Assembly: GCF_003710825.1 (NCBI RefSeq)
Contig: NZ_RHHQ01000006.1
Location: forward strand, 124,001-188,000
DNA: 64,000 nt
Reading direction: 5' to 3'
DNA from: Brevibacillus fluminis
GTDB lineage: Bacteria; Bacillota; Bacilli; Brevibacillales; Brevibacillaceae
Notes under the pieces: model-generated
Told to the model about the DNA's origin: nothing
Databases searched by the model: none
What the model saw: only the letters and a program-made list of their open reading frames with translations
Translations under genes and position numbers: made by a program
Shown here: positions 44,605 through 53,172 of the stretch, piece after piece
Position numbering within the stretch: the first letter of the stretch is position 1
How the letters are laid out: each line of letters opens with the position of its first letter

Positions 44605-45492
44605 ATGAGTTTGCAGGAAAAGCTGGAGGCTGTGTTGTCCGAATCTTCCGCGGTTTTCGGCGTTACGGTTAAGCATATTGGCACGCAAGAAGAAGCACGC
44701 ATTAACGCGGACCGCTATTTTCAGATGGCAAGCACGTTCAAGGTGCCGATTTTGGCAGCACTGTTTCGCGATGTCGAGGCGGGCAGGCTCCGGTTGGAGG
44801 ATCGGATTCGCTTGACCGAGGATGATTTGGTCGCCGGCTCAGGGGTGCTCAAAGAGTTCCTCCCGGGTGTGGAAGTAGCGATTCGCGATTTGGCGATGCT
44901 GATGATCATCGTCAGCGACAATGTGGGGACGGACAAAGTGGTGGAGCTGGTCGGCAAAGAGCGGGTGGAGGCATTCATGCGGGAGCTGGGTCTGAACGGT
45001 ATATCCGTCAAATTCGACTGCTGGGAGCTCTTGAGCATCGGCGCTGGTTTGGCCGGTGAGAAAAAAGGCAAAGCCGGCGTCGATAGGCTTAACAAGCAGT
45101 TCGCCGAAACCGGTTTCGATCCGGACAATTTCATTTTTCAGCCGAGTCCGGAAAACAATGTGGCGACGCCATCTGACATGGGCAGGCTGCTTGAGCTGAT
45201 CGCGACGGGACAGCTCGTTTCGCAGGAGGCGTGCGACGGTATCCTCGACATCATGAAAAGACAGCAGCTGCGCAATCGCATTCCGTATTCGCTTCCGGAC
45301 AAAACCGTGATCGCCTGCAAGTCCGGGACGATCGGCAGCGTGGTGAACGATGTGGGTATCGTCTATCTTCCCGAGGACAAGGGCGCTTTCACCATCGCAG
45401 CGATGTCACAGGGCAACGGTACGATGAAAGAAGGGGAGCAGCTGATTGCTCGGTTGGCCCTGACGGCCTACGAGCATTTTATGAGCCAGTAA
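44605..45492 (+). CDS. Cytoplasmic class A beta-lactamase-like serine hydrolase
   Basis: The 295-residue protein has the active-site layout of class A penicillin-binding hydrolases: Ser-x-x-Lys as STFK (43-46), SDN (104-106) and the KTG-box variant KSG (239-241). There is no signal peptide, so it acts inside the cell. It is therefore unlikely to be a resistance enzyme; it may act on imported peptides with D-residues, as other members do on D-Ala peptides. GGAAGGAAGTGGG precedes the ATG at 44605. It sits between the permease and ATPase genes of the importer and is probably cotranscribed. Confidence 0.8.
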   Translation: MSLQEKLEAVLSESSAVFGVTVKHIGTQEEARINADRYFQMASTFKVPILAALFRDVEAGRLRLEDRIRLTEDDLVAGSGVLKEFLPGVEVAIRDLAMLMIIVSDNVGTDKVVELVGKERVEAFMRELGLNGISVKFDCWELLSIGAGLAGEKKGKAGVDRLNKQFAETGFDPDNFIFQPSPENNVATPSDMGRLLELIATGQLVSQEACDGILDIMKRQQLRNRIPYSLPDKTVIACKSGTIGSVVNDVGIVYLPEDKGAFTIAAMSQGNGTMKEGEQLIARLALTAYEHFMSQ

Positions 45493-45518
45493 TGCGAGCG
45501 TAAGGATGGAGGGTCGAC

Positions 45519-46508
45519 ATGATGAAGGAGAAAGAGACGGTATTGGACATCGATCGGCTGTCCATGATTCTCAAAACGGGGCGTGGCGCGTTTACGGCCG
45601 TGAATCAGGTCAGCTTTCAGATCAAAGCAGGGGAAACCGTCGCACTCGTCGGTGAATCGGGCAGCGGCAAAAGCGTCACGTCCCTGTCGATCATGGGGCT
45701 CATCTCCAAAAAAATCGGCACGCTTGAAGGCAGCATCCGTTTCAAAGGGAGTGTGCTCAACCAACTGGCGGAGCGTGAGATGCGACAGATTCGCGGACGG
45801 GACATCTCGATGATTTTTCAAGAACCGATGACATCGCTGAATCCGGTGCACAGCATCGGGCGGCAGATCGATGAGGTGTTCCGGCTGCATGCCGACTATT
45901 CCAAGCAGGAGCGGCGGGCAAAAACGATCGAGATGCTGCGAAAAGTGGGCATTCCGCGCCCCGAGGCCATTGTTAACGAATATCCTCACCAGCTGTCGGG
46001 GGGAATGAAGCAGCGGGTGATGATTGCGATGGCGATGGCGTGCGAGCCGGATTTGCTGATCGCCGATGAGCCGACCACGGCGTTGGACGTGACAATCCAA
46101 GCGCAAATTCTCGATCTGATGAACGAGCTGAAGCAGACGGCGCACACCGCCATCCTGCTGATTACCCATGATTTGGGTGTGGTTGCAGAGATGGCCGATC
46201 GCGTGATGGTCATGTATTACGGCGAGATTGTGGAAGAGGCGGATGTTCAAACGATTTTTGCGAATCCGAAGCATCCGTACACCGTTGGGCTGCTCCAGTC
46301 GATCCCGAGCCTAGAGACGGAGCACAGCAGGCTGACGCCGATTGAGGGGAATGTACCGGTACTGGGCGAAATCTCGGGCGGCTGCCCGTTCCGCTCCCGC
46401 TGCAAACACGTCACGGAACAGTGCGTGCAGGAAAAGCCGCCGGTGATCCGGATGGGCAAGCATGCGGTCCGTTGCTGGATGTATGTCGATAAGGAGGTGG
46501 CGATATGA
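45519..46508 (+). CDS. Peptide ABC transporter ATP-binding protein (DppD-like)
   Basis: The 329-residue ATPase has Walker [19 protein letters not shown]-loop [13 protein letters not shown], signature [36 protein letters not shown] and the C-terminal oligopeptide/dipeptide extension with the Cys cluster CPFRSRC...C...C (an iron-sulphur or metal site in this family). GGAGGG precedes the ATG. Its stop overlaps the start of the second ATPase gene. Confidence 0.94.
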   Translation: MMKEKETVLDIDRLSMILKTGRGAFTAVNQVSFQIKAGETVALVGESGSGKSVTSLSIMGLISKKIGTLEGSIRFKGSVLNQLAEREMRQIRGRDISMIFQEPMTSLNPVHSIGRQIDEVFRLHADYSKQERRAKTIEMLRKVGIPRPEAIVNEYPHQLSGGMKQRVMIAMAMACEPDLLIADEPTTALDVTIQAQILDLMNELKQTAHTAILLITHDLGVVAEMADRVMVMYYGEIVEEADVQTIFANPKHPYTVGLLQSIPSLETEHSRLTPIEGNVPVLGEISGGCPFRSRCKHVTEQCVQEKPPVIRMGKHAVRCWMYVDKEVAI

Positions 46509-47494
46509 GCGAAAATCTGCTCGTGGTCGATAACCTTAAAACATACTTTCCGCTAAAAAAAGGATTTTTCGGACAGCCGTCCGGCCACGTCAAGGCGGTG
46601 GACGGCGTTTCATTTCGGTTGAAGCAGGGAGAGACGCTTGGCATCGTCGGCGAAAGCGGCTGCGGCAAGTCGACAACAGGGCGGAGCATTTTGCGGCTTG
46701 TTGAGCCGAGCGATGGCTCAGTGCGATTTGGCGGTGAAGAGCTGATCGACATGCCGCAGGCGAGGTTGCGCGAGATGCGCAGCCAGATGCAGATCATTTT
46801 TCAAGATCCGTATGCCTCGTTGAACCCGCGGCTGACGGTTTCCTCCATTTTGGCAGAAGCGCTGCGCGTTGGCGAACCACAAAGCGATGTACGACACTTG
46901 CGGCAGATGGTCATGGAGCTACTTGCGATGGTCGGGTTGAATCCGTCACATGCCGACCGCTATCCGCACGAGTTCAGCGGAGGTCAGCGGCAGCGTATCG
47001 GAATCGCCCGCGCGATCGCGGTAAAGCCCAAGCTGATCGTGGCCGATGAGCCGGTGTCGGCACTGGACGTCTCGATCCAGGCGCAGATTTTGAACTTGCT
47101 GCAAGACTTACAGGAAGAGCTGGGTCTCACCTACTTGTTTATCTCGCATGACCTCGGGGTAATCCGTCATATCAGCGATCGTATTGCCGTTATGTACTTG
47201 GGCCGGATCGTGGAGATCACCGACAAGAAGCGGCTGTTCGCGGAACCGTTACACCCGTACACGCAGGCGCTGATGTCAGCGGTGCCGGTGCCGAATCCCA
47301 ATCAGAAAAAAGAGCGGATCGTGCTGGGGGGAGATGTGCCGAGCCCAGCCAATCCGCCGACAGGCTGCGCCTTCCACCCCCGCTGCCGCCACGCGATGGA
47401 TATTTGCAGACGCGTCCGGCCGGTTGAAATGGCGGTGGCGCATGATCATATGGTGGCTTGCCATCTTTATGGGGCCGATGAAAGGAGCGAATGA
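46505..47494 (+). CDS. Peptide ABC transporter ATP-binding protein (DppF/OppF-like)
   Basis: The 329-residue ATPase has an N-terminal extension before the strand (NLKTYFPLKKGFFG), Walker A GESGCGKSTTGRSILRL, Q-loop IFQDPYASLNPRLT, signature FSGGQRQRIGIARAIAVKPKLIVADEPVSALDVSIQ, and a C-terminal Cys cluster (CAFHPRCRHAMDIC). AAGGAGGTG lies before the ATG. Its last codons overlap the racemase gene by four bases, so import and the catabolic enzymes are coupled in one transcript. Confidence 0.94.
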   Translation: MSENLLVVDNLKTYFPLKKGFFGQPSGHVKAVDGVSFRLKQGETLGIVGESGCGKSTTGRSILRLVEPSDGSVRFGGEELIDMPQARLREMRSQMQIIFQDPYASLNPRLTVSSILAEALRVGEPQSDVRHLRQMVMELLAMVGLNPSHADRYPHEFSGGQRQRIGIARAIAVKPKLIVADEPVSALDVSIQAQILNLLQDLQEELGLTYLFISHDLGVIRHISDRIAVMYLGRIVEITDKKRLFAEPLHPYTQALMSAVPVPNPNQKKERIVLGGDVPSPANPPTGCAFHPRCRHAMDICRRVRPVEMAVAHDHMVACHLYGADERSE

Positions 47495-48624
47495 TGATGA
47501 AGATCGAACGAATCGAATGGAAACGATTGCACTTACCGCTCAAGGACCCGTTTGAAGCGAGCTTCGGACGTTTGGCCAAACGCGATTTTTTGTTAATCAG
47601 CGTGCACAGCGAGGGAGAGACAGGGTATGCCGAAAGCGTAGCAATGCCGTTCCCTTACTATAATGAAGAGACGACGGATACGATTCTCTACATGCTGGAT
47701 GCGATCATGATCCCCATGCTCCTGAAGAGTCCGATCGAACGCCCGGAAGATGTGGATCGTCTGTTTTCGTCGATCCGGCGTAACAATATGGCGAAGGCGG
47801 CTTTGGAAGGGGCCGTTTGGGATTTGTACGCCAAGCAGCAAGGTTTGTCGCTTGCACATGCGCTGGGCGGAAAGCGCAAGGAAATCGATGTCGGCGTAAG
47901 CGTCGGGATTGAGCCATCCGTCGAGGACGTGGTCCGTAAGGTGGAAGGATTCGTCGCGGATGGTTACAAGAAGATCAAAGTCAAAATCAAGCCTGGTTTT
48001 GACATCACGCTGATCGAAGCGCTGCGCAAACGGTTTGGCGATTCCTTGCCGCTGATGGCGGACGCCAACTCCGCCTATACGCTCGACCAGCTCGACCTGA
48101 TCAAGGAGCTTGACCACTATAACCTGATCATGATCGAGCAGCCGCTTGCCCATGATGACATCGTGGACCATGCGCGTCTGCAGCACCAACTGAACACGCC
48201 GATCTGCCTCGATGAGAGCATCCATACGGCAGAGGATGCGCGACGTGCGATTGAGCTTGGCAGCTGCAAAATCATTAATATCAAGATAGGCCGCGTCGGC
48301 GGACTGACGGAAGCGAAGAAAATCCACGACTTTTGCCAGGCGAACGATGTTCCCGTCTGGTGCGGCGGGATGCTGGAGAGCGGTGTGGGTCGGGCGCACA
48401 ACATCGCGATCACCTCATTGCCTAATTTCACGATCCCTGGCGACACCTCCGCCTCTAGCCGTTATTGGGCACAGGATATTGTCGTACCGGAAGTGGATTT
48501 CCTGAGGCCCGGGATTTTGGCGGTGCCGGACGGACCGGGGATCGGCTATGCGATCAACTGGTCTGCGGTGGAAGCGTTGAAAGTGCAAGAAAAAAGCTAT
48601 TCGCACACGAATGTGACGATATGA
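47491..48624 (+). CDS. Enolase-superfamily N-succinylamino acid racemase candidate (MenC/OSBS-NSAR family)
   Basis: The 377-residue protein has the complete MLE-subgroup catalytic set: K165-I-K167 in KIKVKIKPG, D191 in MADANSAY, E216 in IEQPL, D241 in LDESI and K265 in NIKIGRVGG. These are spaced exactly as in the Amycolatopsis N-acylamino acid racemase, each shifted by two. The end GGMLESGVGRAHNIAI is also diagnostic. Homologues make o-succinylbenzoate for menaquinone or racemise N-succinylamino acids, or both. No men genes lie nearby; a GNAT gene follows at once and an M20 amidohydrolase further on, which points to the racemase role, D to L through N-succinyl intermediates. Confidence 0.82.
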   Translation: MMMKIERIEWKRLHLPLKDPFEASFGRLAKRDFLLISVHSEGETGYAESVAMPFPYYNEETTDTILYMLDAIMIPMLLKSPIERPEDVDRLFSSIRRNNMAKAALEGAVWDLYAKQQGLSLAHALGGKRKEIDVGVSVGIEPSVEDVVRKVEGFVADGYKKIKVKIKPGFDITLIEALRKRFGDSLPLMADANSAYTLDQLDLIKELDHYNLIMIEQPLAHDDIVDHARLQHQLNTPICLDESIHTAEDARRAIELGSCKIINIKIGRVGGLTEAKKIHDFCQANDVPVWCGGMLESGVGRAHNIAITSLPNFTIPGDTSASSRYWAQDIVVPEVDFLRPGILAVPDGPGIGYAINWSAVEALKVQEKSYSHTNVTI

Positions 48625-48642
48625 GCCCGAGGTGAGCTACAC

Positions 48643-49473
48643 ATGCAGTCAGAATTGGAATACCGCGTGATTACGGACGCAGTGCAGATGGAGGAAGTCG
48701 AGATGCTGCAGCTTGCGGTATGGGGGGACAAAAACATCACGCCCACGCCACAGCTGATGGCCGCCATTCATAATGGAGGCGTGGTGATCTCTGCCTACCA
48801 CGATGGGAAAGCGGTCGGCTTTTGCTACGGCTTTGCCGGTTTCAAAGCGGGGAAGGCGCATCTTTGCTCCCATATGCTAGGGATATTGCCAGAGTACCGA
48901 GACTGGGGCATCGGCAAACAGCTCAAGCTGCGCCAGCGCGATTGGGCGATCGCCTATGGCTATGAGAAGATGACATGGACCTATGATCCGCTGGAGGCGC
49001 GCAATGCGTACCTCAACCTGTGCAAGCTGGGCGGCATCGTCAAGACGTACATGGAATCGTATTACGGGGAAATGAAAGACGGCATCAACAAAGGTCTGCC
49101 AACGGACCGTTTTTTGTTGGAGTGGCATTTACAGGGGGAGCGGGTAATTCGCGGGTTGGAAGGCGTCTCACTCGTCGAAAGTAAATGGAAAGACTATCCA
49201 TGGGTATTGGATTGGCAAGAAACGAATGGGTACCCGCATCCACTCGTCCGCGACTGTGTGGGAGAGAATGAAGGAATGCTGCTCGCGGTCCCTGCAGACA
49301 TCCATTCACTGAAAAAGGAACAGCTGGAAGTAGCGGCCCAGTGGCGTATGGCTCTTCGCCGGATGTGCCAGGACGCTTTTGCACAAGGCTACGTTGCTGT
49401 CGGTCTGCTTAAAACGGAAGGGCCTGCGCATGCCTATGTGCTGGAACGAATAAATGAAGAGGGGGACGTGTAA
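48643..49473 (+). CDS. GNAT acyltransferase, candidate succinyl-CoA:D-amino acid N-succinyltransferase
   Basis: The 276-residue protein has the acyl-CoA loop in YRDWGIGKQLKLRQRDWA (motif R-x-x-G-x-G near residue 87), preceded by HLCSHMLGILPE, and a long C-terminal half with TWTYDPLEARNAYLNLCKLGGIVKTY. This is the COG3375-like GNAT type. In Geobacillus a GNAT gene beside the racemase was shown to succinylate D-amino acids; here the same adjacency (18 bases) supports that function. GAGGTGAGC precedes the ATG. It ends right before the first S12 hydrolase gene. Confidence 0.75.
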   Translation: MQSELEYRVITDAVQMEEVEMLQLAVWGDKNITPTPQLMAAIHNGGVVISAYHDGKAVGFCYGFAGFKAGKAHLCSHMLGILPEYRDWGIGKQLKLRQRDWAIAYGYEKMTWTYDPLEARNAYLNLCKLGGIVKTYMESYYGEMKDGINKGLPTDRFLLEWHLQGERVIRGLEGVSLVESKWKDYPWVLDWQETNGYPHPLVRDCVGENEGMLLAVPADIHSLKKEQLEVAAQWRMALRRMCQDAFAQGYVAVGLLKTEGPAHAYVLERINEEGDV

Positions 49474-49474
49474 G

Positions 49475-50884
49475 ATGGAGCATTTGGAAGCATATGCTGC
49501 AAAATTGATGGAGCAAGCCAAGCTGCCGGGAGCGTTTATCGGTTTTGCCAAAGACGGAGAGACCGTGTTTGCTAAAGGGCTTGGTTTTGGCGATGTAGAG
49601 TCGCAGACGGAGATTACGCTCGATACGGTGTTTGGAATCGGTTCGATAACCAAATCGTTCACGTGCGTCGCGATCATGCTGCTGCAGGAAGCGGGGAAGC
49701 TTTCGGTTACAGATCCGGTTTCCGATTATTTGCCTGAGTTTCGGACCGCGGATGAAGCGTTGACCCGCAGGATTACCATCGGCAACCTGATGTCGCATAC
49801 AGCCGGCCTGCCATCGCTACCGTCCCTCTACTATGCGATGCGACGCAGCATGGAAATCGACCCTGCGGTGAAAGAAATGCCGTCCAGCATTGACTTGACC
49901 GCGCATGAGCCGATCGATACGTATGGGGAGCTGATGGATTTCATCGCAAGCCTTGATGTCAAATTGCTGGGTGAGCCAGGGACCGAGTTCAGTTACAGCA
50001 ATGACGGGTATGCGCTCCTCGGCGCGATTATCGAACGTGTGAGTGGGCAATCGTATGAAAGCTATGTGAAAGAGCATCTGCTCGATCCGGCGGGAATGAC
50101 CAACACGGTGTTTTTGATCGAGGATCTGGAAAATCAACCGAACATCGCCACGCTCTATACAAGCAAAAAAGGAGAGAATGGCAAAGAAGTGTTCGCAGCA
50201 CCGATCTGGTGGGATGCGCCCGCCATGCGTGCGGCAGGCTTTTTGAAATCGACGGGACGGGATATGCTCGCTTACGCCGAAATTTTTAGAACCGGCGGAT
50301 TGGTGGGAGAAACCCGAATTCTTACAAAAGAAAGCGTCGAGCAGATGATCGGCAATTATGCCGGGCTGGAGCCAGGGCGTCACTACGGCTACGGGTTCAT
50401 GGTAACGCCTGATTTCCGCGGCGGAACGCTGGTCGAGCATGGCGGCGCGATCAAGGGAGTCGCTGCTCAGATGTGCATCGTGCCTGAGCAAGGGATCACC
50501 TGCGTCGTCCTGACTAATCTCGACGGAGCGCCATCGACAGAGCTTTTGGGGGCGACCCTGAACACGGCGCAAGCGCTGCCGGTCGAGGAGCCGATCATGA
50601 GCTATGCCGAGTCGCCTGTCTCCGCTGATTCTTTGCAAGAATATGTCGGCCAGTTCGGTTCGGGAGAAGGGGAGAAGCTGGAGATTACGGCAGATGAGGC
50701 GGGGCTGTCGCTGACGGTGCTCGGAACGACATTCGCACTGAGGCCAGTGGGAACGGACAGTTTTGTGTTCCAGACGCCGACCGGTTTGGAAAAATGGATT
50801 CGCTTCAACCGCGATGGGGAAGGCAAGGTCAACCGAGTCGCCTTCCATTTCCGTCAGCTGCTCAAATTGACCGAGGAGGCGTGA
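49475..50884 (+). CDS. S12-type serine hydrolase 1 (class C beta-lactamase fold; D-aminopeptidase/esterase type)
   Basis: The 469-residue protein has S57-I-T-K60 in GIGSITKSFT, Y174-S-N in FSYSNDGYALLG and H322-G-G in EHGGAIKG, the S12 active site. A C-terminal extension of about 100 residues (TELLGATLNTAQ onwards) forms a DUF3471-like beta-domain. No signal peptide is present, so it is cytoplasmic. S12 enzymes include D-aminopeptidases and D-amino acid amidases as well as beta-lactamases; the context favours the former. GAGGGGG precedes the ATG, two bases after the GNAT stop. It is a close paralogue of the next gene. Confidence 0.82.
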   Translation: MEHLEAYAAKLMEQAKLPGAFIGFAKDGETVFAKGLGFGDVESQTEITLDTVFGIGSITKSFTCVAIMLLQEAGKLSVTDPVSDYLPEFRTADEALTRRITIGNLMSHTAGLPSLPSLYYAMRRSMEIDPAVKEMPSSIDLTAHEPIDTYGELMDFIASLDVKLLGEPGTEFSYSNDGYALLGAIIERVSGQSYESYVKEHLLDPAGMTNTVFLIEDLENQPNIATLYTSKKGENGKEVFAAPIWWDAPAMRAAGFLKSTGRDMLAYAEIFRTGGLVGETRILTKESVEQMIGNYAGLEPGRHYGYGFMVTPDFRGGTLVEHGGAIKGVAAQMCIVPEQGITCVVLTNLDGAPSTELLGATLNTAQALPVEEPIMSYAESPVSADSLQEYVGQFGSGEGEKLEITADEAGLSLTVLGTTFALRPVGTDSFVFQTPTGLEKWIRFNRDGEGKVNRVAFHFRQLLKLTEEA

Positions 50885-50885
50885 C

Positions 50886-52304
50886 ATGGGAACGCATGTA
50901 TGGGAAAAACCGTTTGAAGCTTATGCCCAAAAGCTGATCGACGAGGTGCAGGTACCGGGAGCGATCGTTGCTGTCGCAAAAGACGGAGAGCTCATCTACG
51001 AAAAATCGTTTGGATATCGTGATCGCGAAGAACAGGCGCCGATCGACCTTGATACGGTGTTCGGGATCGGCTCGATTACAAAATCGTATACATGTGTAGC
51101 GATCATGCAGCTCCAAGAAGCAGGTAAGCTCTCCATCCATGATCCGGTCGTGAAGTATTTGCCCGAATTCCGCACGCCAGACGAGTCGCATACAAAAGCA
51201 ATCACGATCCAACACTTCATGACGCATACCCTTGGACTGCCACCGCTTTCGTCGCTGTTCCCCGGGATGCTTGAAAGCATGAAGGATGATCCGGCGGCGG
51301 AGGAGCTGCTGGCGCTACCCGAGCTGCAAGGGCTAGAACCGATTCATACGTATGAGCAGCTGATGGACTATATCGCCAAACAGCCCATCGAACTGCTCGG
51401 TGCGCCGGGTTCCGAGTTCAGCTACTCCAATGACGCCTATGCGTTATTGGGAGCGATCATCGAGCGCGCCAGCGGCCAGCCGTATGAAGACTATGTGAAG
51501 GAGCACATTTTGGAGCCGCTCGGACTGACGCGCAGCGTCTTTCACATCGAGGAGCTGGGTGACGATCTAAACCATTCCATGCTTTACTCCGCGGTTACGA
51601 AAGATGGAGTCAAAGAAGTGCTGCGCACCCCGATCTGGTGGGATGCACCGGCGATGCGTGCCGCAGGGTTTCTCAAAGCTTCCGCGCGGGATATGCTGCG
51701 CTATGCGGACGTGTATCGGACGGGCGGCAGTGCAAACGGCGTACGCATTTTGTCGGGAGCGAGCGTTGCCGAGATGGTCACGCCTATTGTCAAAGTGGAT
51801 GCTCTGAAGGGCTACGGCTACGGACTCGGCATTCAGCCGTTCGGGGAGAACGCGACGCTAATCCAACACACCGGCGGTATTAAGGGTGTTACCGCGCACT
51901 TACTGATTGTGCCAGAAGCTGGCATCACGGGCATTCTTTTGACCAGCATATCTGATTCGCCAATCCAGGCTTTGACGCTTGGTCTGCTGAATAGCCTTCT
52001 TGGGCGCCCGCTTGAGACGCCGTACGCGACCGTTGATTCATACGAAGCTCCGCTTGACGTATTGCGGCAATCGGTCGGCACATTCAAATCAGGGGAAGGC
52101 GACCAAGTGACGGTCAAGTTTGACGAGGAAAACGAGCGGCTTGTGCTCGCCATGGGCGGCAAAGAGTTGCCGCTCCGACCGATCGGCGAGGACGCGTATT
52201 TGTTTACGGAGCGCAACGTGGATACGAGCGTACGCTTTGTGCGAAGCGCAGACGGAACGATCATCCGATTTGCACTAGGGTCGCGGCAGTTGCCGGTTGC
52301 CTGA
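50886..52304 (+). CDS. S12-type serine hydrolase 2 (tandem paralogue)
   Basis: The 472-residue protein matches its upstream neighbour along its length: S63-I-T-K66 in GIGSITKSYT, Y180-S-N in FSYSNDAYALLG, H328-T-G in QHTGGIKG, and the shared segments PIWWDAPAMRAAGFLK and CVAIM-LQEAGKLS. The HTG box in place of HGG and divergent loops near residues 115-150 suggest a different substrate range after duplication. It too lacks a signal peptide. It begins one base after the first paralogue ends, with GAGGAGG inside that gene. Confidence 0.82.
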   Translation: MGTHVWEKPFEAYAQKLIDEVQVPGAIVAVAKDGELIYEKSFGYRDREEQAPIDLDTVFGIGSITKSYTCVAIMQLQEAGKLSIHDPVVKYLPEFRTPDESHTKAITIQHFMTHTLGLPPLSSLFPGMLESMKDDPAAEELLALPELQGLEPIHTYEQLMDYIAKQPIELLGAPGSEFSYSNDAYALLGAIIERASGQPYEDYVKEHILEPLGLTRSVFHIEELGDDLNHSMLYSAVTKDGVKEVLRTPIWWDAPAMRAAGFLKASARDMLRYADVYRTGGSANGVRILSGASVAEMVTPIVKVDALKGYGYGLGIQPFGENATLIQHTGGIKGVTAHLLIVPEAGITGILLTSISDSPIQALTLGLLNSLLGRPLETPYATVDSYEAPLDVLRQSVGTFKSGEGDQVTVKFDEENERLVLAMGGKELPLRPIGEDAYLFTERNVDTSVRFVRSADGTIIRFALGSRQLPVA

Positions 52305-52330
52305 CCAAAAGGGACGGGAGGACTTTACAC

Positions 52331-53167
52331 ATGAAAGTATTCATTTCGCTTGATATGGAAGGGATCTCTGGACTTGCTGAATGGGAGGATGTCATACCGG
52401 GCCGCCGTCATTATGAGGCGGGCCGCCGCTTGTTGACGCAAGATGTGAACGCGGCAATCGAAGGGGCTTTGGAAGCTGGGGCGACCGAGATCATCGTCAA
52501 CGAATCGCACGGTCCGATGAATAATCTGATTTTGGAAGAGCTGCACCCGCAGGCAGATGTCATCCGCGGCTTCTTCAAGCCACTTTGCATGATGCAAGGA
52601 ATCGACTCGACTTGCGACGCCGCCTTTTTCATCGGTTATCACGGACGTGCTGGAACGGGCGAGGCCGTGATGAACCATACGCTTTCGGGTCTTGCCATTC
52701 ATCGCCTGATCTTGAACGGCAAAGAAGTGGGCGAAGCTGGTCTGAATGCTGCGGTTGCTGGAGCCTTCGGCGTTCCGGTCGTGCTGGTCACCGGCGATAC
52801 GCAGACAGCTGAGGAGGTGCAGGCAGACATTCCTGGTGTCTTTACCGTCGCTGTGAAAGCCGGAATCACCGGATTATCGTCACACGCCATGCATCCGGTA
52901 CGTGCGCGGGCATTGATCCGTCAGCAGGCCAAAGAATCGCTGCTCAATCGGCATCTGGTTCAGCCGCTTGCGCAACAGGCGGACAATACGATCGAGGTGG
53001 AATTCACTAAGACACAGTTCGCCACTGCAGTCAGCTGGATGCCGGGCGTCGAGCTCGTAGACGGGCGGACGGTGCGTTTCCGTTCCGCCGACATTACAAC
53101 CATGATGCCTGTCCTGCAAGCGATGCTGATGATCACAGGACAAGTGAACAAAATGATAACAGGGTGA
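52331..53167 (+). CDS. dppA: D-aminopeptidase DppA (M55 zinc peptidase)
   Basis: DppA in B. subtilis releases D-Ala from peptides such as D-Ala-D-Ala and lies with a dipeptide transporter. The 278-residue protein keeps the zinc ligands D8, E10 (SLDMEGISG), H60 (NESHGPMNN), H104 (GYHGRAG) and E135 (GEAGLNA), plus the catalytic His at 116 (MNHTLSG). The N-terminus and length match the family. GGGAGG precedes the ATG. This is the strongest direct sign that the cluster handles D-residues. It overlaps the frame of the following M20 gene. Confidence 0.93.
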   Translation: MKVFISLDMEGISGLAEWEDVIPGRRHYEAGRRLLTQDVNAAIEGALEAGATEIIVNESHGPMNNLILEELHPQADVIRGFFKPLCMMQGIDSTCDAAFFIGYHGRAGTGEAVMNHTLSGLAIHRLILNGKEVGEAGLNAAVAGAFGVPVVLVTGDTQTAEEVQADIPGVFTVAVKAGITGLSSHAMHPVRARALIRQQAKESLLNRHLVQPLAQQADNTIEVEFTKTQFATAVSWMPGVELVDGRTVRFRSADITTMMPVLQAMLMITGQVNKMITG

Positions 53168-53172
53168 GGGCT

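Noticed and set aside
47491-48624. Annotation as menaquinone o-succinylbenzoate synthase (menC) only
   Set aside because: The residues allow it, but the GNAT and amidohydrolase neighbours and lack of other men genes favour N-succinylamino acid racemase; dual function stays open.
44605-52304. Beta-lactam resistance genes
   Set aside because: All three serine hydrolases lack signal peptides and lie in a peptide-import operon, so antibiotic resistance is not a supported role.
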